From Thermodesulfobium narugense DSM 14796 (GTDB lineage Bacteria; Thermodesulfobiota; Thermodesulfobiia; Thermodesulfobiales; Thermodesulfobiaceae), in assembly GCF_000212395.1 (NCBI RefSeq), contig NC_015499.1:268501-332500 (forward strand): a stretch of 64,000 nucleotides of DNA, given 5' to 3'. Positions within the stretch are counted from its first letter, which is position 1. Each line of letters opens with the position of its first letter. The translations under genes were made by a program, and so were the position numbers. Under the pieces are notes generated by a model. It worked only from the letters and a program-made list of their open reading frames with translations. It was not told the origin of the DNA and ran no database searches. Positions 32,084 through 40,893 of the stretch are shown piece by piece.

Positions 32084-33957
32084 AAGCAACTTCTATTTTT
32101 GGGATTGTATTACTTCTAATTGTGGCTTTATTATCTTTATTGTCAGTTTTAAGTTTTCCGAGTGCGTTGTTGCTTTTGGTTTTCGGATTTGCTGTTTGGG
32201 CTATTGGCTATCGTTATTATAGTGCCTTTATTGCTGCAAAGGTAATGTGTTTGGATTCTGGTGCTGAAACTCCTGCATGCAAAATCAATGATGGGAGAGA
32301 TTTCGTTCCAACTAATAAATATGTTTTGTTTGGTCATCAATTTGCTGCTATATCGGGCGCTGGACCGCTTATTGGCCCCGTATTGGCTGCCCAATTTGGC
32401 TTTATGCCGGGACTTCTTTGGCTTGTCATAGGAGCAGCTCTTGCTGGTGCCGTACACGACTTTGTCGTGCTGGTGGCGTCTACAAGAAGAGGGGCATGTT
32501 CTCTTGCTGATATTGCAAGACAGGAAATTTCTTCTCCTACAGGGAAGGTTTTATCTCTTGCTACATTTTTAATTCTTGTTCTTGCAATGGCTGGTCTTTC
32601 AATAGCAGTGGTAAACGCCCTGAAGAGCTCTTCCTGGGGTGTAATAACTGTAGGCCTAACTATTCCAATTGCTTTTATAATGGCGTTCTGGATGTATGTC
32701 TTTAGACCAGGGAAAGTCTTGGAGGCTACTTTAATAGGCGTGGCGCTCTTATTTGTGGTTACATGGATTGGCGGTTTGGTACCACCACAATCAGATCTTG
32801 GAAAGGCGCTTACTCTTAGTGAAAATACTGTAAAGATTATTTTGCCTACTTATGCTTTTATAGCATCAGTATTGCCCGTTTGGATGCTTTTGCTCCCAAG
32901 AGACTACTTGTCTAGTTACATGAAGATAGGCGTAGCTGTCGCAATTGCAATATGTGTTTTTATAGTGCATCCTAATCTTCAAATGCCAGCTTTTACTAAA
33001 TTTGATGCAGGCGGCGGACCCATTATTCCGGGACCACTTTTTCCATACCTTTTTATTACAATTGCCTGTGGTGCTATATCGGGTTTTCATGCGCTGGTAG
33101 GTTCTGGTACTACCCCAAAGATGCTAAGCTGTGAAACCGACGCAAGATTTATAGGTTATGGTGCAATGTTAATGGAAAGTTTCGTAGGCGTTCTTGCTCT
33201 TATTGCAGCTTGCGTTCTTCCACAAGGAGATTATTTTGCAATCAATACTCCTCCTGCTGTATTTGAGAAATTGGGCATGGTAGCTAACCAGGTACCTGTG
33301 CTCTCTCAAATGGTTCACGAAAATCTTGCTGGAAGACCTGGCGGTGCTGTTTCTCTTGCTGCTGGCGTAGCATATATAACGGAGCAGGTGCCCTTTCTTT
33401 CTGGCATGATGGCATATTGGTATCACTTTATAATAATGTTTGAGGCGATGTTTATTTTATCTGCTATTGATGCAGGGACAAGAGTCGGCAGATATCTTTT
33501 GCAAGAATTTTTTGGTTATTTTGTTCCGCAGTTTAGGGATATGCACTGGAATTTTGGCATAATATCTACAGGATTCTTGGTTTCTTTCTTCTGGGGATAT
33601 CTTTTGTACTCTGGTAGTGTTTCTACTATATGGCCAATTTTTGGTGCTACCAACCAGCTTCTTGCAACCTTTGCTCTAATAATATCTACTACAGAGATAT
33701 TAAGAAGAACTGGCAAGTTGTCATATGCAATGGTTACCTTTTTGCCGGGCGTATTTATGACCGTTGTAACATTTTCTGCCTGTTGGCTTAACTTTAGCCA
33801 CATATATTTGCCCCTTGCAATGAAAGGCAACGTTGCTATGGGAATAAACGCCTTTCTCTCTCTTTTACTTTTAGCTATGGGAATATGGCTGATTTTAGAT
33901 TCTGTAAGAATTTGGTCAAATATTTTGTCTGGGAAAGAAGCAAAGAGCAAAGTATAA
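32080..33957 (+). CDS. cstA: CstA-family carbon starvation/pyruvate transporter
   Basis: A 625-residue polytopic inner-membrane protein with some fifteen or more helices. GHQFAAISGAGPLIGPVLA near residue 85, GFHALVGSGTTPKM in the middle and WPIFGATNQLLATFAL in the last third are CstA signatures. CstA-type proteins import pyruvate or peptides. The GTG at 32080 has an AAGGGGGT SD and overlaps the end of a short upstream reading frame. A strong terminator follows at 33982. A sensor-like protein is encoded just upstream, but no LytS-type two-component pair is present. Confidence 0.93.
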   Translation: MKATSIFGIVLLLIVALLSLLSVLSFPSALLLLVFGFAVWAIGYRYYSAFIAAKVMCLDSGAETPACKINDGRDFVPTNKYVLFGHQFAAISGAGPLIGPVLAAQFGFMPGLLWLVIGAALAGAVHDFVVLVASTRRGACSLADIARQEISSPTGKVLSLATFLILVLAMAGLSIAVVNALKSSSWGVITVGLTIPIAFIMAFWMYVFRPGKVLEATLIGVALLFVVTWIGGLVPPQSDLGKALTLSENTVKIILPTYAFIASVLPVWMLLLPRDYLSSYMKIGVAVAIAICVFIVHPNLQMPAFTKFDAGGGPIIPGPLFPYLFITIACGAISGFHALVGSGTTPKMLSCETDARFIGYGAMLMESFVGVLALIAACVLPQGDYFAINTPPAVFEKLGMVANQVPVLSQMVHENLAGRPGGAVSLAAGVAYITEQVPFLSGMMAYWYHFIIMFEAMFILSAIDAGTRVGRYLLQEFFGYFVPQFRDMHWNFGIISTGFLVSFFWGYLLYSGSVSTIWPIFGATNQLLATFALIISTTEILRRTGKLSYAMVTFLPGVFMTVVTFSACWLNFSHIYLPLAMKGNVAMGINAFLSLLLLAMGIWLILDSVRIWSNILSGKEAKSKV

Positions 33958-33981
33958 TTAGTTTTTCTATAAATTTATAAA

Positions 33982-34015
33982 AATAGGGGCACGATTAATG
34001 TGCTCCTATTTTTTT
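33982..34015 (+). terminator. Intrinsic terminator after cstA
   Basis: An 11-bp stem, AATAGGGGCAC (33982-33992) with GTGCTCCTATT (34000-34010) containing one G-T pair, a 7-nt loop and a run of seven T. Confidence 0.88.
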
Positions 34016-34054
34016 GTTATACAATAATATAAATTTATTTTTTAGGAGGAAAGT

Positions 34055-35023
34055 TTGGCAAAGATTGTTGTTACAGGTGCAGCAGGATTTATTGGATCAA
34101 ATATTGTAGATTACTGGATAGAAAAGGGACATGAGGTCTTATCAGTTGATGATTTATCCAGTGGGAATATTAATAATATCAACTCAAAGAGTTTATTTTT
34201 CCAGGGAGATATATGTTCAAAGAAAACTTCTAAAAAGATTTTAGAATTTTCACCTGATGTAATTTGTCATCAAGCAGCTCAGATATCAGTGCCTTATTCA
34301 GTAACTCATCCTTACATCGATGCAAAAATAAATATACTCGGTACTATAAGAATGCTTGAGTGTGCATCTAAATTAAAGGCAAAATTTTTGTTTGCATCAA
34401 CTGGTGGAGCAATATATGGTGAAATAAAGGATATTGCAAATGAGGACACAGAACCTTCTGCTACCTCTCCCTATGCTCTATCTAAATTAACTTCAGAAAA
34501 TTATATTAAGCTTATGTCTCAAAAATTTGGGTTTAAATACGTGATTTTGAGGTATTCTAACGTATATGGTCCTAGGCAAGTTCCTCACGGCGAAGCCGGG
34601 GTTGTGTCGATATTTCTTGAAAACTTGATTAATAAGAGAAAATCTACTATAAATACTTTTCCAGAAGATAATGAAGGGATGGTTAGAGATTACGTTTTTG
34701 TAAAGGATGTAGCAATTGCAAACGACCGTGCACTTGAATTGGACAAATGTGGAACTTTTAACATATCAACAGGTATACCTACCAAGACAAAGAGAATTTT
34801 TTCTTTAATTGTGGATGCGTTGAAAAGATATGGTATAGAAGTATCTGAAAGCATATCTGTGCCAAATTATGCTGACGCAAGGCCTGGAGATCTTAGAAGA
34901 AGTCTATTAGATTCTAATAGAGCAAAAGAGATTCTTAAGTGGGAACCAACAGTAAATTTAAAGGAGGGAATAGAACTTACTGTAAAGTGGTTTCTGGAAA
35001 GAAGAGGCCAGGTAAGAACCTAG
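34055..35023 (+). CDS. NAD-dependent sugar nucleotide epimerase/dehydratase (extended SDR)
   Basis: 322 residues. The Rossmann motif VTGAAGFIGSN is at about 6-16, STGGAIYGE near 120, and the catalytic SPYALSK Tyr-Lys pair near 145. RYSNVYGPRQ is typical of UDP-glucose 4-epimerase-like enzymes. It probably interconverts a nucleotide sugar for surface glycans; the substrate cannot be fixed. TTG start at 34055 with an AGGAGG SD, directly after the cstA terminator, so it has its own transcript. It converges with nifV. Confidence 0.85.
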   Translation: MAKIVVTGAAGFIGSNIVDYWIEKGHEVLSVDDLSSGNINNINSKSLFFQGDICSKKTSKKILEFSPDVICHQAAQISVPYSVTHPYIDAKINILGTIRMLECASKLKAKFLFASTGGAIYGEIKDIANEDTEPSATSPYALSKLTSENYIKLMSQKFGFKYVILRYSNVYGPRQVPHGEAGVVSIFLENLINKRKSTINTFPEDNEGMVRDYVFVKDVAIANDRALELDKCGTFNISTGIPTKTKRIFSLIVDALKRYGIEVSESISVPNYADARPGDLRRSLLDSNRAKEILKWEPTVNLKEGIELTVKWFLERRGQVRT

Positions 35024-35037
35024 CCTCAAAAGTAAAC

Positions 35038-36210
35038 CTAAACTGCTAAATTTGCCCCTTTATTAAGAATCTTTTGGACGTCATTGTAGATGTACATGAG
35101 TTCTTTATCGAAAAGTGGCCTCTTTAACTGAATAGACATATTTCTTACGTTTTCAAGTATCAATTTCGTTTCTTCTTTACTAAGTTCGATGCCAAATTGA
35201 TTAAATTTGCTCTTTATGGCTGCGCTTCCTGAGTGCTTGCCTATTATAATTTGCCTCACAAGACCAACTTCATCGGGGGAGAATGCCTCATAAGTCGTTG
35301 GATTTTTTAGTACTCCATCGGCATGTATGCCCGATTCATGAGCGAATATATTAGCACCAACAATTGTCTTCCATATTGGGATTTGTCTTGACGAGGCATT
35401 AGCTACATACTCGCATATTTCTATAAATTTCTTTGTTTTAAATCCCAGATCGATGTTGTGTATTATTTTAAGAGCCATTACAACTTCTTCTAAAGCAGCA
35501 TTGCCAGCCCTTTCTCCTAAACCATTTACAGTTACTCCCACATACCTTGCTCCGCCTCTTACTCCTGCCAGAGCGTTGGCAGTAGCCATTCCAAAATCGT
35601 TGTGCGTGTGCATTTCTATGTCAATCCCTACGCTATCACGGATTGTCTTGATTTTTGAAAAGGTTTCAAAAGGGTCAAGTATTCCTAAAGTGTCACAAAA
35701 TCTGAGCCTATCAGCGCCACATTCCCTTGCCCTTTCTGCAAACTTTATTAGAAAATCCATTTCTGATCTGGAGGCATCTTCTGCGTTCGCAGAAACATAA
35801 AGCCCTTTTGACTTAGCAAATTCTACAGCTTTAGACATAGAATCTAAAACGTCTTCTCTTGAAGATTTCAATTTGTGTTTGATATGTATATCTGACGTTG
35901 ATATAGAAATAGCTACAGCATCTACTCCGCAATCGATTGAATTCTTTATATCTTCAATAACAGCCCTATTCCATGCCATTATTGAGGCTTTTAAGCCCAA
36001 ATTGACTATAGATTTTATTGCTTCTTTCTCTGCGCCTCCCATAGCGGGTATTCCGGCTTCTATTTGGTTAACGCCTATTTCGTCTAACATTTTTGCAATA
36101 TGGATCTTTTCCTGATTAGCAAAGACAACCCCTGCTGTCTGTTCTCCATCTCTGAGAGTAGTATCCACGATAAAAATCTTATCAACAAAATCTTTAAGAG
36201 TTGGGTACAA
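35038..36210 (-). CDS. nifV: Homocitrate synthase (NifV-type) of the isopropylmalate synthase family
   Basis: A DRE-TIM metallolyase of about 390 residues. FIVDTTLRDGEQTAGVVF holds the metal/catalytic Arg-Asp segment, and EAGIPAMG is typical of NifV. HTHNDFGMATANAL provides the metal-binding His residues and GKHSGSAAI follows. It condenses acetyl-CoA and 2-oxoglutarate to homocitrate, the organic acid of the nitrogenase FeMo cofactor. No other nif genes are near, so a different role is possible. I use the TTG at 36210: it has a GGAGGTG SD, whereas the ATG at 36234 lies at the predicted transcription start. Confidence 0.82.
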   Translation of the reverse strand: MYPTLKDFVDKIFIVDTTLRDGEQTAGVVFANQEKIHIAKMLDEIGVNQIEAGIPAMGGAEKEAIKSIVNLGLKASIMAWNRAVIEDIKNSIDCGVDAVAISISTSDIHIKHKLKSSREDVLDSMSKAVEFAKSKGLYVSANAEDASRSEMDFLIKFAERARECGADRLRFCDTLGILDPFETFSKIKTIRDSVGIDIEMHTHNDFGMATANALAGVRGGARYVGVTVNGLGERAGNAALEEVVMALKIIHNIDLGFKTKKFIEICEYVANASSRQIPIWKTIVGANIFAHESGIHADGVLKNPTTYEAFSPDEVGLVRQIIIGKHSGSAAIKSKFNQFGIELSKEETKLILENVRNMSIQLKRPLFDKELMYIYNDVQKILNKGANLAV

Positions 36211-36239
36211 ATTAATCACCTCCACTTTTTTCATATAAA

Positions 36240-36268
36240 ATTGTAGTTTAAATAAATTTCTTTGTAAA
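36240..36268 (-). promoter_or_regulatory. Promoter of nifV
   Basis: On the minus strand TTTACA (36263-36268) and TACAAT (36240-36245) are 17 nt apart. The start point would be near 36233, which supports the TTG at 36210 as the translation start. Confidence 0.55.
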
Positions 36269-36275
36269 ATTTTAT

Positions 36276-36292
36276 AAATTGTCAGACAATTT
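36276..36292. promoter_or_regulatory. Inverted repeat in the divergent nifV-sufC region, possible regulator site
   Basis: AAATTGTC and GACAATTT flank a single central base, giving perfect 8-bp arms. It lies just upstream of the nifV -35 box and about 29 bp before the likely sufC -35. Size and symmetry fit a dimeric regulator, perhaps one sensing iron-sulfur or nitrogen state; the protein is unknown. Confidence 0.4.
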
Positions 36293-36320
36293 TACACTAT
36301 ATTTATCCATCTCTTGCTTT

Positions 36321-36348
36321 TTGGTTCGACTTCTTTTTATGTTAAAAT
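36321..36348 (+). promoter_or_regulatory. Possible promoter of the sufC operon
   Basis: TTGGTT (36321-36326) and TAAAAT (36343-36348) are 16 nt apart, about 37 bp before the sufC ATG. Confidence 0.35.
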
Positions 36349-36384
36349 TGGACATATATAAAATCTTTTTAAGGAGTTAAACAT

Positions 36385-37125
36385 ATGCAAGAGATGCTGC
36401 AGGTAGTAGATTTGTGGGTATCTGTAGAGGGAAAGCAGGTCTTAAAGGGTGTAGATTTTTCTATGGGATACGGAGACGTGTATGTCCTTTTTGGACCAAA
36501 CGGTGCAGGTAAGACGTCTTTTATGATGTCTTTAATGGGTTTCCCAAAATATAAAGTAGAACAAGGCAAAATTTATTTTAAGGGGGAGGACATTACAAAT
36601 AAAGACATTTATGAGAGGGCGAAATTGGGCATAGGTCTCTCCTTTCAAAGGCCTCCTACGGTAGAGGGAGTTAGCCTTGAGAGGTTAATAAAGTTGCTTA
36701 GCAAGAACAATGGCATATCTGATGAAGAAGTTGAGAGAATACTAGAGAGTTTGAAAATTAAGGATCACGTAAAAAGATATATTAACGATGGGTTTTCTGG
36801 AGGTGAAATGAAGAGATCTGAAATATTGCAACTTATGCTCCAGAAGCCTGAATTTGTACTTATAGATGAACCTGAATCAGGAGTGGATATGGAAAACATA
36901 TCTCTTGTAGGACATGCAATTAATCATTTGTTAGGTAAAGATAAGGTTAGAAGTCCAAAAAGAAGTGCCTTAATAATAACGCATACTGGTTATATTTTGG
37001 ACTTTGTAAATGCAGACAAAGGATATATTTTTATAAACGGAAGGATAATATGTACGGGCAATCCCAGAGATATGCTAAACGAGATTAAAAGAAATGGCTA
37101 TAAGGGGTGTCAGATATGCCAATAA
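36385..37125 (+). CDS. sufC: Fe-S cluster assembly ATPase SufC
   Basis: A 246-residue ABC ATPase: Walker A LFGPNGAGKTS near residue 37, Q-loop SFQRPP, signature FSGGEMKRSEILQ and Walker B FVLIDEPESGVDM, all SufC-like. Paired with SufB it powers assembly of iron-sulfur clusters in the cytoplasm. It overlaps sufB by 19 bp. The absence of sufD, sufS and sufU here resembles the minimal two-gene SufBC-type systems of archaea and many anaerobes. It opens a long operon running to 41619. Confidence 0.9.
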   Translation: MQEMLQVVDLWVSVEGKQVLKGVDFSMGYGDVYVLFGPNGAGKTSFMMSLMGFPKYKVEQGKIYFKGEDITNKDIYERAKLGIGLSFQRPPTVEGVSLERLIKLLSKNNGISDEEVERILESLKIKDHVKRYINDGFSGGEMKRSEILQLMLQKPEFVLIDEPESGVDMENISLVGHAINHLLGKDKVRSPKRSALIITHTGYILDFVNADKGYIFINGRIICTGNPRDMLNEIKRNGYKGCQICQ

Positions 37126-38366
37126 GTGAGAAAAGGCTTTCTGAAATAAAATCTCTGGCTAATGCAGCCAGGGAGAAAAAAGCTGTTTTTGGTCCTGATG
37201 TAGATCTCGAAAGATTTAAAGAATTTGTTAAAAGGGATAAGGTTGAAAGTCTGACATCTTTAAAGGCACAGACTATGGAAGCTGCTATTATGAGCGGCAT
37301 GGATATAAAGGAAGAGACTAGAAGTGGGTCCTTTGTCCAATTAAATCACAGCGTTATATATGAAAGCCTTAACGAGAAATATAAAGGTCAACTCCAAATA
37401 ATGAGTACTGATAATGCTATTGAAATGTTTGATTGGATAGAAGATTATTTTTGGAGGGTAGTTAAGCCAGATCAGGACAAATATACTGCAGCAGTTGCGC
37501 TTAACCCTACACATGGCTATTTTATGAGGGTATTTCCCAATCAGCATGTTGAATATCCTTTGCAAGCGTGTTTGCTTGTGGATGAAAACAATATAAGCCA
37601 AAACGTTCATAATATCATAATAGTAGAAGAAGGCGCATCTCTTAACGTCATTACTGGGTGCTCTCTTTCAAAAAACGATGCCGAAGGAATTCATCTTGGG
37701 ATTAGTGAGTTTTATGTAAAAAAGGGTGCAAGTCTAACCTTTACGATGATACACAACTGGGCAGATAACTTTGACGTAAGACCAAGAACAGGGGTATATC
37801 TTGAAGAAGACGCTAGATACGTTAACAATTATATCCTTTTAAAGCCTGTAAAGTCTATTCAATCGGCACCAAATGTATATCTTGCGGGAAAGAATGCTAC
37901 TGCCCAATTTAATAACGTGATATATGGCCTTGGAAACTCATATATTGATCTTGGATCTAAGATGTATCTTGATGCCCCAAACACTCGTGCAGAATCTATA
38001 GCAAGGACTATTGCGGCAGATAAAAGCATAATATATTCAAGAGGAGACATGATAGCAAGGACAAAAGATTTTTGCATGGCGCATCTTGATTGTAGAGGGA
38101 TAGTTTTTTCAAAGGAGGCTACAATGTACGCAATTCCAGCTCTAGTATCAGAGGGTTCCGTGAAAGCGCATCTCTCCCACGAGGCATCAATTGGTCCAAT
38201 TTCTCAAGAGCAAGTAGAATATTTGATGAGTAGAGGCATAGAGAAAGACGATGCTGTTTCTTTGATTACTACAGGCTTTTTGAACCTAAACATTCCTTAT
38301 ATTCCGGCATTTATTGATAATAAGATTAGAGACATTATAAACGCTACTGCAAAGGATGCCCTTTAA
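37107..38366 (+). CDS. sufB: Fe-S cluster scaffold protein SufB/SufD family
   Basis: 419 residues with the SufB/SufD beta-helix core: EEGASLNVITGCS near residue 180, YFMRVFPNQ before it, and the C-terminal AHLSHEASIGPISQEQVEYL segment, which carries the conserved SufB His-Glu region. It acts with SufC as the scaffold for new clusters. Being the only SufB/D protein in the operon, it may form a homodimer in place of SufBD. Start lies inside sufC. Confidence 0.88.
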   Translation: MSDMPISEKRLSEIKSLANAAREKKAVFGPDVDLERFKEFVKRDKVESLTSLKAQTMEAAIMSGMDIKEETRSGSFVQLNHSVIYESLNEKYKGQLQIMSTDNAIEMFDWIEDYFWRVVKPDQDKYTAAVALNPTHGYFMRVFPNQHVEYPLQACLLVDENNISQNVHNIIIVEEGASLNVITGCSLSKNDAEGIHLGISEFYVKKGASLTFTMIHNWADNFDVRPRTGVYLEEDARYVNNYILLKPVKSIQSAPNVYLAGKNATAQFNNVIYGLGNSYIDLGSKMYLDAPNTRAESIARTIAADKSIIYSRGDMIARTKDFCMAHLDCRGIVFSKEATMYAIPALVSEGSVKAHLSHEASIGPISQEQVEYLMSRGIEKDDAVSLITTGFLNLNIPYIPAFIDNKIRDIINATAKDAL

Positions 38367-39205
38367 TGAGAGTCTTTTTTGACAAGAAGTCACTAAGAAA
38401 GTTTTTAGAGGAAAAGAGGTCTGCCGGTAAGACAGTTTCTCTTGTCCCGACAATGGGATATTTGCATGAAGGTCACATATCTTTGGTCAGAAGAGCAAGG
38501 GGGATGTCAGGAATTGTAGTGGTGTCAATTTTTGTTAACCCAATACAGTTTGGCCCAAACGAAGATCTGGATAGATATCCAAGAGATCTGGGATCAGATC
38601 TCAGACTTCTTGATAGAGAAGGAGTTGACGCGGTTTTTTGTCCTAATCCTGAAGAGATGTATCCAGAAGAGCAGCTTTGTTTTGTGGAGGTAAAAGGTCT
38701 TCAAGACAAGCTTTGCGGCCTGTTTAGACCTGGTCACTTTAAAGGCGTTTGTACAGTGGTTGCCAAACTTTTTAATATTGTACAGCCAGACTTTGCTCAC
38801 TTTGGTGAAAAGGACTTTCAACAATTGGTAATCTTGAGAAAAATGGTAAAAGACTTAGACTTTCCTATTAAAATTGTCCCATCACCTATTGTAAGAGACA
38901 GCGATAATCTGGCATTAAGTTCAAGAAATTCATATCTAACTCCTGATGAAAGAAAGATTGCTTTGAACCTTAGTAAAGAACTTTTTTGGATAAAAGAAAA
39001 GATAGAATCAGGAAATTATGATATAAAAATTCTTGAAGATTCAAAAGCTAGACTTCAGGAAAAGGGAATAAAACTAGATTATCTTCAGGCTGTTAATATA
39101 GAAAATCTTAATGAAAAATCAGATCTAACTCCCCCTGTCGCGGTTCTTTTGGCGGGTTGGATCGGGAAAGTTCGATTAATAGACAATATTATAGTTGAGT
39201 CATAA
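38366..39205 (+). CDS. panC: Pantothenate synthetase
   Basis: 279 residues with LVPTMGYLHEGHISLV (HIGH-type ATP site), IFVNPIQFGPNEDL, AHFGEKDFQQL and LALSSRN, all diagnostic for PanC. It ligates pantoate and beta-alanine using ATP. Its ATG overlaps the sufB stop by 1 bp, so translation is coupled. panB and panD are not in the window. CoaX, the next kinase in the path, is at 6090. Confidence 0.95.
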   Translation: MRVFFDKKSLRKFLEEKRSAGKTVSLVPTMGYLHEGHISLVRRARGMSGIVVVSIFVNPIQFGPNEDLDRYPRDLGSDLRLLDREGVDAVFCPNPEEMYPEEQLCFVEVKGLQDKLCGLFRPGHFKGVCTVVAKLFNIVQPDFAHFGEKDFQQLVILRKMVKDLDFPIKIVPSPIVRDSDNLALSSRNSYLTPDERKIALNLSKELFWIKEKIESGNYDIKILEDSKARLQEKGIKLDYLQAVNIENLNEKSDLTPPVAVLLAGWIGKVRLIDNIIVES

Positions 39206-40165
39206 ATGGATTTTTTGATTGGATATTTTGGAGCTGGCAATGTTGGAGATGATGCAATACTCCAGGCATATCTCTTAAAAAACAAAAATCCAGGTAAGAT
39301 ACTTTGGAATTCTAAAAAGTCAGCTTTAAACCACGTGGAGAAAGAAAAAACATTGGATGTTCTGAAGAACATCCTTTTGGCAGATAGAATAATATTTCCC
39401 GGTGGGGGCATTATTCAGGACAAAACTAGCTTTTCTAGCCTTCTCTTTTATACAGGCATAATTTTTATTGCAAGTTTGTTAAAGAAGAAGGTTTACATGC
39501 TGTCTCAATCGTTGGGTCCTATAGGGCACACCAGATCAAAATTTTTTGTTAAGGTACTTAATAACGTTGAGGTTTTGGCTCTAAGAGAGCCTCTTTCTAT
39601 CTCTCTAGCAAAAAGACTTAGATTGAAAAGCGATATTGTTAAAGAAGTTTCTGATATCACTTTGACTATAGATTTTGTTCTGCCAAAAAAAGAAAAGATT
39701 TTTGGGATCAACCTTAGGGCTTGTGAAGAATCTTCAAGGTCAGTTCAAGAGTTAGTAATCTTTTCCGAAAGATTGAGGGGTGAGGGCTTTTTAATAAGAG
39801 GCGTAGCTTTTGACAAAGAAGATGAGAGATTTTTAAAGAGTTTGCCGATAAAGTTTGATGAAATTTTTTATGGTAATTTTATAAATACGTTTAGATCGGT
39901 TGCAGAGTGTGAGGTGTTTGTTGCTACCAGATTTCACAGCGCAGTGTTTTGCACAAAGTCTTTGACTCCCTTTGTTGCAATCGATTACGATCCAAAGGTT
40001 AGAGGCTTTATGAGACAGATTGGTTTAGAGGAATATTGTTACAAATCTCTTTCTTTTGAAAATCTTGTAAAATTTTATAATAATAAAAAATTTGTTGAAA
40101 AACAGATCGCCTTAAAAATAAGTGAACTTGAAAAATTAGCATTTAAAAATTTTGAATTTGTTTAA
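39206..40165 (+). CDS. csaB: CsaB-type polysaccharide pyruvyl transferase
   Basis: 319 residues of the pyruvyl transferase family. GYFGAGNVGDDAILQAYLL opens the protein, FPGGGIIQDKTS and YMLSQSLGPIG follow, and ATRFHSAVFC near residue 235 completes the set. CsaB adds a pyruvate ketal to cell-wall-linked polysaccharides so that S-layer proteins with SLH domains can bind. The ATG is immediately after the panC stop. The following GT26 enzyme fits a polymer pathway. Confidence 0.85.
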   Translation: MDFLIGYFGAGNVGDDAILQAYLLKNKNPGKILWNSKKSALNHVEKEKTLDVLKNILLADRIIFPGGGIIQDKTSFSSLLFYTGIIFIASLLKKKVYMLSQSLGPIGHTRSKFFVKVLNNVEVLALREPLSISLAKRLRLKSDIVKEVSDITLTIDFVLPKKEKIFGINLRACEESSRSVQELVIFSERLRGEGFLIRGVAFDKEDERFLKSLPIKFDEIFYGNFINTFRSVAECEVFVATRFHSAVFCTKSLTPFVAIDYDPKVRGFMRQIGLEEYCYKSLSFENLVKFYNNKKFVEKQIALKISELEKLAFKNFEFV

Positions 40166-40169
40166 TGCC

Positions 40170-40889
40170 ATGCGAAAATTTTTATTTGACAAAGTTCCTG
40201 TGGATATTATTAGTCTTGAAGAGATATTAAATCTTTTTGAAGAGAGACTTGTTAAAAATTTAGGTCTTAGAATTATAACCCTTAATCCAGAAATGGTTAT
40301 GTATTCAATGAAAAAAAATAATAGCTCAACTATTATGCTTGAAACATTTAATAGAGCAGACCTTGTTGTCCCAGATGGGATAGGGATTGCTATTTTTTTA
40401 AATACAAAAAGAATATGCGGGGTAGATCTTATCCCACATTTTTTGGAGATATGTAAAAAACATGATAAAGGAATTTATTTAATAGGTTCCACAGATGAAG
40501 TAGTTAAATCGCTAAGTGAAAAACTTCTTAAGATGGGAATAAAAGTAGTTGGTTATGAAAACGGATATTTTACTGATTTTAAGCCATCTATAGAGAGAAT
40601 CATTTTATCAGGCGCAACATTTGTAATGTCTGCTATGGGCTTTCCAAAACAGGAGATTTTCTTAAACGAACTTTTTAAAGCTAAGAGCGATATAATTGGC
40701 ATAGGAGTAGGAGGTTCTTTTGATGTTTTGTCGGGCAAAAAAAAGAGAGCACCAGAAATATTTAGAAACCTTGGGCTTGAGTGGTTATATAGACTTCTTA
40801 GCGAACCCACAAGGCTAAAAAGAATGCTTGTTTTGCCAGAGTTTGCTCTGCTTGCATTTTTTTGGAGAATAAAAAATTTTGGAGAATGA
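40170..40889 (+). CDS. WecG/TagA/CpsF-family (GT26) glycosyltransferase
   Basis: 239 residues from ATG 40170; a TTG at 40152 in the csaB end is the alternative. RADLVVPDGIGIAIFLN, RICGVDLIP and GAPKQE-like GFPKQEIFLNE are the GT26 signatures. Family members transfer N-acetylmannosamine or related sugars to a lipid-linked sugar, starting secondary cell-wall or capsule chains. The csaB-GT26 pair is common and points to a pyruvylated surface polymer. Confidence 0.88.
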   Translation: MRKFLFDKVPVDIISLEEILNLFEERLVKNLGLRIITLNPEMVMYSMKKNNSSTIMLETFNRADLVVPDGIGIAIFLNTKRICGVDLIPHFLEICKKHDKGIYLIGSTDEVVKSLSEKLLKMGIKVVGYENGYFTDFKPSIERIILSGATFVMSAMGFPKQEIFLNELFKAKSDIIGIGVGGSFDVLSGKKKRAPEIFRNLGLEWLYRLLSEPTRLKRMLVLPEFALLAFFWRIKNFGE

Positions 40890-40893
40890 GAAG

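Noticed and set aside
36232-36234. ATG as the nifV start
   Set aside because: It falls at the predicted transcription start; a TTG at 36210 with a perfect GGAGGTG SD fits better.
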